A stretch of DNA of 64,000 nucleotides, from contig JAQFVV010006843.1 in the NCBI GenBank assembly GCA_028023455.1, positions 62,001 to 126,000 on the forward strand. Reading direction: 5' to 3'. This stretch comes from Epiperipatus broadwayi (taxonomy: Eukaryota; Onychophora; Udeonychophora; Euonychophora; Peripatidae). The notes beneath the pieces are model-generated. The model was not told the DNA's origin and made no database searches. It saw only the letters and a program-made list of their open reading frames with translations. Position numbers and translations under genes: made by a program. Below are positions 56,450 to 64,000 of this stretch, one piece after another. Position 1 is the first letter of the stretch. Each line of letters opens with the position of its first letter.

Positions 56450-56820
56450 AACGAATGAAATACACTAAATACAATATAAATTACTGATCGTCCTAACTCT
56501 GAGAAGCGATCACTTGGGTTATAAACATACCCGAATACTAGATTTATCTATTCCCCTCATGGAAAATAAAGCTTTTGGGGAGATCATTTTCCATCCCACA
56601 AAATAAAGACATTACAATTATTACTTATGCGAATCTTAAGCATATACCAATGCTATATCGGGGCAAGACAAGCAAATACACTAATTACACTAAATTTATG
56701 TTCCGGGGTATACTTAGATCAAAGTCTGAAATCAATGGATATCACAGAATTAACCATAATAATTTTCACCTTTGCCAAAGAAACATTCAACAAGTAATTG
56801 GTATTATAGTATCTTGAACT
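56450..56820 (+). pseudogene. Possible DIRS-like RT/RNase H relic
   Basis: One frame reads EAITWVINIPEY, stop, SWKIKLLGRSFSIPQNKDIT, IITYANLK, then GYHRINHNNFHLCQRNIQQV. In DIRS/Ngaro-type elements the RT-RNase H linker has a WWIxNIP-like motif followed by DITI(x)TDASLxGWGA and a later HINxLEL helix. The ITIITYANL and YHRINHNNF blocks fit that order, though the key acidic residue is altered. Recombinase and RT core were not found. This is a moderate-confidence family assignment. Confidence 0.35.
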
Positions 56821-59800
56821 AAATCAAGTGAATGCGTTAATAAAGAATAATTGGGAATAAGTTCCTCAATTAACATAGTGTAAATTTGTTTCAACTTTAA
56901 ATAAGTAATATTTTGTATAGCACTTCTCTTTAATTACTTCTGATAATTTTAACTAGATATTTTACCTATTAAGTATGTAAATTTTTCTTCTTTTACGCAT
57001 CTAACATATAAATTTATACCCATAATTGCATATCATAAGTAAACACATTTTATAAAAAAAAATTTTTTTCCATGTCAAATATAAATTTAGCCTAGAATAA
57101 TTACATGAAAACATACCTTTATGATTACAAGGTCATTTAAATATTACTTGAATATACAGCCTTTCACCTGTTGATATAAAAAAAAATACACATAATTTTA
57201 CAAATTAGTAAAAAAAAATCATTACTTAACAAGTGCTTATTATCTCACTAGAAAATTATTTTCCGTTGGGCAATTTATCCAGATGAAGAACTTGATCCAT
57301 TCTTAGTTCACGAAGCAAAATTTAAAATAAGAAACACATTTTATTATTTCATTTCTATAAAAGTTGCCTCCATTCTGGTGCACTTAATAAATTAAGCAAA
57401 GAAAACATAGCAGCATTGGATGTTAACTCTTCCTTGAATTAACTGATATAATTTTGGGATCCAAGAAAACAATACATATTTTAACATGACAAATATTTGA
57501 TGATAGACGATCACATATACAATTCTTTTCTTTTTACTATTGGCGATACATATTATTTTTAGCTAGCTGGCTTATAAATAAAATAATGCGCGAATTTTCC
57601 AAAATACTATTATTATAAGGACTGCAGCTGACTTACGTGGATATGAAGTTTTAATGACTCCAATTGATGTATAATATAACATATTATATTATGGTTATAA
57701 TTAAGTCAATAATGTTTGTAGTTTTTATTCCTACTCTAGGAATTGTAATTTTTCTTTAATAAGGAATTCTCCGTAAAATGCACACATACAAATTTTCCGA
57801 TATTTGCCTTGAGAAAATTTATATTTTCTTTTTAAAAAATATACAGGTGCATAAGTAAATATCCTTTATCATTAATATTATTTCTAGATAATTTTCAGTG
57901 AATAAAACATATTTTAACGTGGGGAACTTACATTATTTTCAAAAGCAGAAAATTTCTTTTAGAAAGAGCGCAAAATTTTCTAGTAAACTTTCCTTGGCTT
58001 TTATAATATGTCTTTTTAATTATAATTTTTCTTTTATACCATGAAAAGATTATTAAATAAGGTAAAGTTAACAAATAATTGATTATTTCCTGGAAATTAC
58101 TTATATTACTTATTTTAAACATAATGACACTTTCCGTGATTGCTGTAGTCAATACGGTCATTTTGAACTTTAGCAGAAGATAGTATATTTTTGCATATAA
58201 AAAGCTTTAAAATAGGTAGATGGCAACAGAAAACAGAATATCTTATCAAATAGGATTAGCCACGCATGATATTATTAAAAATTTACTTGACTTATATTTA
58301 TTTCTGCAATAAAAAATAATAAAAAAATTTGTTACCGAATTTCAGTACTGCTTCCTCCTTGTAAAACTAATGTCAGACTAAACTTTCTTCAAAATTTGGC
58401 GGTCTTCTTTTAGCGACCTCTTACAGAAAAATAATCATTTAATTATACCATAAATAAAAGAAAAGAAAAAAAAATTTATTACAGTCATATATTTCTGTAT
58501 GATTTAAATGGATTACAAAGTAATTTGACAAATAATGAAAAATAATAAATACCTTTAATTAACAATGTTTATTAGTGATGTATAATTCTGTATACATTAT
58601 TATCTAAAATAATTTAAAAATTACCAGAAGTTATTGTTCTTTATGATAAGATACTCATCTACTCTCCCTCTACCCATCCAAAATCAATTACTGTTTATAA
58701 TATGTGCTTTTATACTATATTAAATTGCTCTTATTGTTAATATTTTAATTAAATTATTCATGCTCTTCTTCAAAATGACATCAAATTACTAAATTTATTA
58801 GTTATTTGCTTAAAACACGTTAAAGTGAGTAAATAGCATATTTTATTAATCACTTAATATTATTATTATTTTACCTTTTTATTTTCCCAAAAAGGATAGC
58901 ATTGTTTTCCTGTGGAAACAATGCTAAATAAACCAAGTGTCAATAACACTAGGTTACAATATATATATATATATATTGTACCCTCACTTCTCGATATATG
59001 ATATAATTTAAAATATGACTAGCTCAATTAAATCATTATGCTCGGCTAAAATATGTACAACTATCTTTAATATATTTTTATAATATTATAACTTATCAGA
59101 TTTATTACAAACTTATCGAAAATTAACATAGTTCAATATTATGTACTAATTAAATAAATATTTACTAAAATCATGAGACTGTGAAGTGAAGTTACAATTG
59201 GTAATTAGATTTACATTGAATCAATGTCTCTCCAAGACATTGTCTCAATGGCATAAGAATACTATTACTTCTCATTATCTCATTACTAACTCTACTGCAT
59301 TCTTATGACTTTTATAAATGAACTATCTTTAATAATAATAGATAAATAAATCTCAATCTTTTGTTAAGGAAATATAATTAAACGATCTCAGGTTCTTCTA
59401 ATTATCTTAAAGTAATAATAATTCATGTAGATAGGAATGATAAGGGATTTAATATCAAACCTAAATACACCTAACTTATTCTAATAACAATAACTAACAA
59501 TAATAATAATCTTTAGTGTATAGCTTAGTCTTATCTATTTGATTATACTATTAATCACTAAGAAAATAAGTAAATCATATACAGGTCTTTCATTTCCATA
59601 TAGTATCTTAATTTTAAAATAGACCAAAATCTTATAATTTAACAATTTGTGGCAATAAATAATCTTATACTCTTATATTGTGCATTATAATTACTTTATG
59701 ACCATTGTAATATTATATGTTAATGTCAATCAATTTCTATAAATTATATTAATAAAATATTGTGTTTCTTTCTCAAATAATAAAATAATAAATTCATATT

Positions 59801-60116
59801 GTGCAAATATTATGTGCATTCAAATTATCTGTTGTCAAATGCTGAGGTGTAAAATAATGAATTCGACACACTTTTAAAACAACTTAACAAATTTATTTAC
59901 ATCCACTTTAACAAATAACTTATTTACACTATTTACATTTAAATGGAACTAAAGAAAATAAACAAAAAATAAGAAAAATAATAATACAAGATTTTTACAC
60001 TGTTACTATTTCCATAATCATAAATAGATAATTTATACATTTCTTAAAAATGTTCTATCAATAACATTTAATTAAGTTTATGACTTTAAATTTTAATAAA
60101 CATCATTTGTCCTCAG
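56821..60116. other. AT-rich DNA, little supportable
   Basis: An uninterrupted 50-odd-codon stretch near 57252-57392 (FRWAIYPDEELDPFLVHEAK) has protein-like composition but no recognised family. A small hairpin lies at 58897-58926. Otherwise nothing. Confidence 0.4.
58897..58926. repeat. Short hairpin with arms TAGCATTGTTT/AAACAATGCTA
   Basis: Paired arms of about 11 bp around a loop of 8 bases. It could be the trace of a foldback; nothing marks it as a terminator or RNA gene. Confidence 0.5.
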
Positions 60117-60870
60117 TTAACCCTTTTCCCGCGCTCGACGAGGCTCCTCGTCGACATCTGAAATCACTCTAACTCAGTTCATTTTCATACGAAAAAATTC
60201 GTTAAATACGTATTGAATTCGTTTTTAAAAGTTCTGTACGATGGTGACATCTTCCGATTTATTTTAGAAGTAAAAAATAGAAAAAAACGCATTTAAACCT
60301 AAACAAAGAAGGAACATTATTTGTGATTGGTTCTTAGCATGCTCTCAGCCGAAAAAGACATTCTGATTGGCTGGAAAGAACAAAGAAACTGCCTGATCAA
60401 AGAAAATAAAGAAAAACGCTGAGATTTTCATTTCGAATACGATTTAAATTATTATTAAATAATATTTATGGAAATTAAACATAATTTTCAGAGAGAATAA
60501 TAAAAAAACAAAATTATTTTCGAAAAATATTGAAGATTTTAGTACAAATATTGAAGTTGTAATAAAAAGAAATATTTACTTTTCTATAACGTAAAAGTCG
60601 ATCTTTTTGTTTACATTATAACTTTTATGTTGCCGATATTCAATATCTTAGAATAAATAAATAGCAATTTATTTTTGAAAGAACTTTCGTTGTCTTCACA
60701 ACCTTAAAAATTAATTATATACTTTTTATAAACGTATCTGAGTTGAATTTAATATTATAGGCGAATATGTTTTAACAATAGGCTTTGTCTTCAGTTTGTG
60801 AGTTGGCCAATTAAAAGATTTGATTTTTATCTGATACAACCAATGATAAAATTAGCGGTTTAAGGGTTAA
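60117..60870. mobile_element. Complete piggyBac-type MITE
   Basis: Both ends are TTAA followed by CCCTTTTCCCGCGC on the left and, inversely, GCGGTTTAAGGGTTAA on the right. The TTAA duplication and the CCCTT-type termini are the signature of piggyBac insertions. Just inside the left end is the palindrome CGACGAGG.CCTCGTCG. It is 754 bp, has no ORF, and matches the copy at 31160-31902 in reverse orientation. Confidence 0.85.
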
Positions 60871-63800
60871 TACAAGAAAAGGTTTTATGTGAGATATCAT
60901 TCATGTAGCATGTATGTAAATAAACAGACTTTAATAATTAAAATGCTATTTCACTTAAGTCTTACTGCTATTTATATTATAATGTACTAGTATGTATTAC
61001 ATTTACTATTAATATTACTCAAATATTAATTACTGTATAAACTGATGCAACTTTGTAATATAACAACAATTATTATATTATAACCATTTATTTCATTCCA
61101 ATATAATGTTATATTACATGTCTTATCAAAATATGCAATATGTATATGTACTTTTAAAAATAATATTTTAAATTATTCAATAATTTCAACTTTTATAAAG
61201 TATTATATCAAATAAAATTCTATGATTCTTTTCATATAAATTATTACTTTTTTTTACTTGTTATTCTTATTCCTTCCTAATAAACTTCTATCTACAAAAG
61301 TCATTTTAACCTTATTTAATTTCAGAAAAACAAATGACCAATTTCAAAACAAAAATAATAATGATCCCAAACTCTCTTATACCTCATCCTCTATATACAA
61401 TAAGCCTTCAATCAAGATATAAATTTCTACATAAAATTAACTTAACTTATCTAATAAAAATAAAAAAATAAAATATAGATTTTATATATCTCTTACTAAC
61501 TTGAAAAGAAAAATAAATAACTTACACTAATAATAAATTTAATTCCTAATATTATAACAGAAACATTAAAATTTATTCACGAAAGAATCATATAATTATT
61601 TCTAGGTTCTCATATTACGTTGTACTAAATTTACATCATCAATTTAAAGTATGCATATTAAAATAAAACTGCTATTATTAATCTTATGCATGTATATTAT
61701 TTAAATATTAATACATTCATTCAATAATCATATAACATTTGGTTGATCTAAAGAAAACATAGTAAATACACCAAATTATTATTATCACATAATTTTTTAC
61801 CATAAATGATACTTTAATGTACAGTCCGTCACACGATGTCCTCCAAGATTTCAGTTTTACAAAATAATTTCACATTTACACTCAACAATTATTCTTTAAA
61901 ATATTACGTGTTGTATAATTATAAAATAAACTTTATGCAATAAAAAATTATATTAATATTTAGTTATTACTTTTAAAAAAATGTAAATGTACCTTTCCTA
62001 TCTTTCAATAAATTAATAATTAATTAAATATTTATGTTAGTTAATAAATAAAACATATTACATAACATCCAACGGTGTCTTCTTTCACTATATTGTTCTT
62101 TTTCCTAGGCACAAATTTTCACCAAACATTACTTCCTTTTCCGGTACATCACGTGTTTTTAAAAGTTTTTTATGAAAAAAAAATGAAAATGTTCTTTTTT
62201 TTTTAAAAAATAAAAATAAAAGTCAAAGTCAGTTCCACCATAAAAATAAGATAATAATTAATATAGTTTATGGAATCCGGATTTATTTCTTTTAAAGATG
62301 AAAAAAATATTATTTAAAAGTTATTATTTTTAGCATTAGTCTATAATTTATAAAGTTCTTATTTAATTATTTTAATTTTACTTGGATATCCACATGTAAT
62401 TTATTTGCGCATTCCTTAACAAATATTTAGGTAAGATTACTTTTAGATTCTTCTGTACGACCAGCGTTCAGACTTTTTAATATAATAATTTTATTTATAG
62501 GTACGTCTTTACCCATTAAATTTCCAATTTATTTGCCTTTTAAAACTGTCAAAATGTAGTCTTTTAAACCATAAAGACTTAACAAGGCAAATATTTTTAT
62601 AATCATATTATTATTTACCATCTTTACTAAGTTATATACTTAGATTTACAATTCACAAATACTTTCTTCATAAAGAAGTATTTCTCATTCTTTTAAATAT
62701 CTATTTTATAAAATTAATTACCATTAGCTTTTAAATTTATATAAAGTCCAACGTATTACTTTTGTGCATCTAGTAACTCTCCTAGTTAATCCAGCGTTTG
62801 TTAAATTTTTAGTATAAAGTCTCCAATACATTTTATCCTCACATGATGTCTTCATGATCATTTGATAGTAAATTGAGCTTCAAGAAACGATCAATAGGAA
62901 ATTATAATAAATTAACACTGCATATTTATCGGTAACTTTTATAAATTATTTTAAAAAAAAAACTACTCTCTAATAATTTTAAAACGATTTTGAGAGCGTC
63001 TATAATTACTTAGCTATTTCTAATAGCACACTTTACTTTTAAGAATTTCAATCACAAGTTCCCTCTGAACAATTGAACCTTGGTTTTATACCGGAAGAAA
63101 ACTCCCACTTGATTGGTGAGTTAAACAATCAACTTGCTAGCTTATTTACATATTTTACCAACAAGACAGAATTAAAAATAAATAATGACGTATTTAATAT
63201 TTATTATTTATCACATTATTAAATTCTTAAATTAATCTTTATTATTTATTTAAATTCATTAAACATTTTTTTAAAATATACTTTCTTACTCTATTTCACT
63301 TTTAACTTTTATAAGATTATTTTTATAAACAAACTAAGTCTATTTTTATTCGTTATGTTTTTAAACAGTATTTTAAAAATCAGATTTAATATTTCACATT
63401 AATTATCTTTATTTTTATCTCATGATAGCCAATATAATATTTATAAATTTTATAACAGAATTTTAAAATAGCTTTGCAACTTTACTAAAAAACTCCCAAG
63501 CATGTGTGTATGTGTCTAACTAACATCTGTTTTACAACAGAGCTACAGACACTTGTAATAATCTAAAAATAAACTAACAATTCATTTTTTAAAAATAAAT
63601 ATTTTTAAAATAAATAATATATTATAACAGTTTTTAAAATAATAATTCGATATTATTAAAATCAAATATTAATCTTCTATCATGTACTACTAATAATTAA
63701 AATATTTATATTCATTTATTAAATATTAATTTTTATCAACAATAAATATAGGCATTTAATTTTAACTTGTCTTTTAAAACTTTAACTTTAAAATTTATTT

Positions 63801-64000
63801 ATTAAATTTATTAATGCAGTATTGATCATGGCCAGTTTTCCCAACCATATACTATTATCATCCCTATTGAAACGTCTCTCTCAAACATCAGCACAATTTT
63901 CACATATCAAACAATCATGAATTACTTTAATTACACTTTTTAAAAAATTGTTATAAACAAAATTAACATCATATAGCTAAATATATCTTAAATTTAAAAT
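60871..64000. other. Very AT-rich DNA, no feature seen
   Basis: Poly-A/T and short TA runs. No coding signature, inverted repeats or element ends. One patch near 63040-63120 is less AT-rich and ends in a splice-donor-like GGTGAGT, but nothing links it to a gene. Confidence 0.55.

Noticed and set aside
63040-63130. Host exon ending in GGTGAGT
   Set aside because: One splice-donor-like word and about 70 bp of open frame are not enough; no acceptor, partner exon or family match.

Overview
The window looks like intergenic DNA from an AT-rich invertebrate animal genome. It contains no host gene that I can defend. Almost every recognisable feature is a transposable element: Penelope-like elements (PLEs), an RTE/BovB-type LINE, an older LINE with an APE-type endonuclease and zinc-knuckle ends, Ty3/gypsy-type LTR elements, a possible DIRS-like trace, hAT and piggyBac MITEs, very short tRNA-derived SINEs and many foldback elements. 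That repertoire is metazoan; I cannot name the species. Coding remnants are broken by stops and frameshifts, so nearly all 'genes' here are pseudogenes.

Layout. 0-6.2 kb: AT-rich DNA with five foldback elements, several carrying hammerhead-ribozyme-like cores. 6.8-19.5 kb: one old LINE split by later insertions. These are a complete gag-only LTR element with 1.6-kb LTRs (10.5-16.7 kb), a tRNA SINE (17.3 kb) and a hAT MITE (18.3 kb). 19.86-22.85 kb: a near full-length RTE LINE on the minus strand with a perfect 13-bp target duplication. 24.1-25.4 kb: two truncated RTE copies head to head, one split by a SINE. 25.9-26.2 kb: a foldback whose two arms each hold a decayed type I hammerhead. 26.5 and 27.6 kb: two more SINEs. 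30.2-31.0 kb: a LINE reverse-transcriptase relic. 31.1-31.9 kb: a piggyBac-type MITE flanked by an unusual 40-bp duplication. 32.8-33.9 kb: a gag-like coiled-coil relic.

35.7-38.3 kb and 46.1-48.8 kb hold two copies, in opposite orientations, of one short-LTR Ty3/gypsy-type element. Each has a perfect 5-bp target duplication. Both carry gag, protease and the first residues of reverse transcriptase, and then a long coiled coil fused where the rest of pol should be, before a typical integrase-like tail. The 46-kb copy sits inside a hAT element that has a perfect 8-bp target duplication (45.4-49.4 kb). 40.5-45.1 kb is rich in PLE remnants, two of them bounded by inverted terminal repeats. 50.4-52.4 kb has a small foldback MITE family. 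52.4-53.5 kb is a decayed RTE copy. 54 kb has a GIY-YIG relic, 56.5 kb a possible DIRS-like RNase H relic, and 60.1-60.9 kb a complete piggyBac-type MITE. The remainder, mainly 57-64 kb, is featureless AT-rich DNA.

The two most interesting observations are the recurring hammerhead-like cores in foldback elements, and the coiled coil replacing pol in both copies of the short-LTR element. The nesting gives a relative chronology: the old LINE predates the LTR element, SINE and MITE inside it, and the hAT element at 45 kb predates the LTR element within it.
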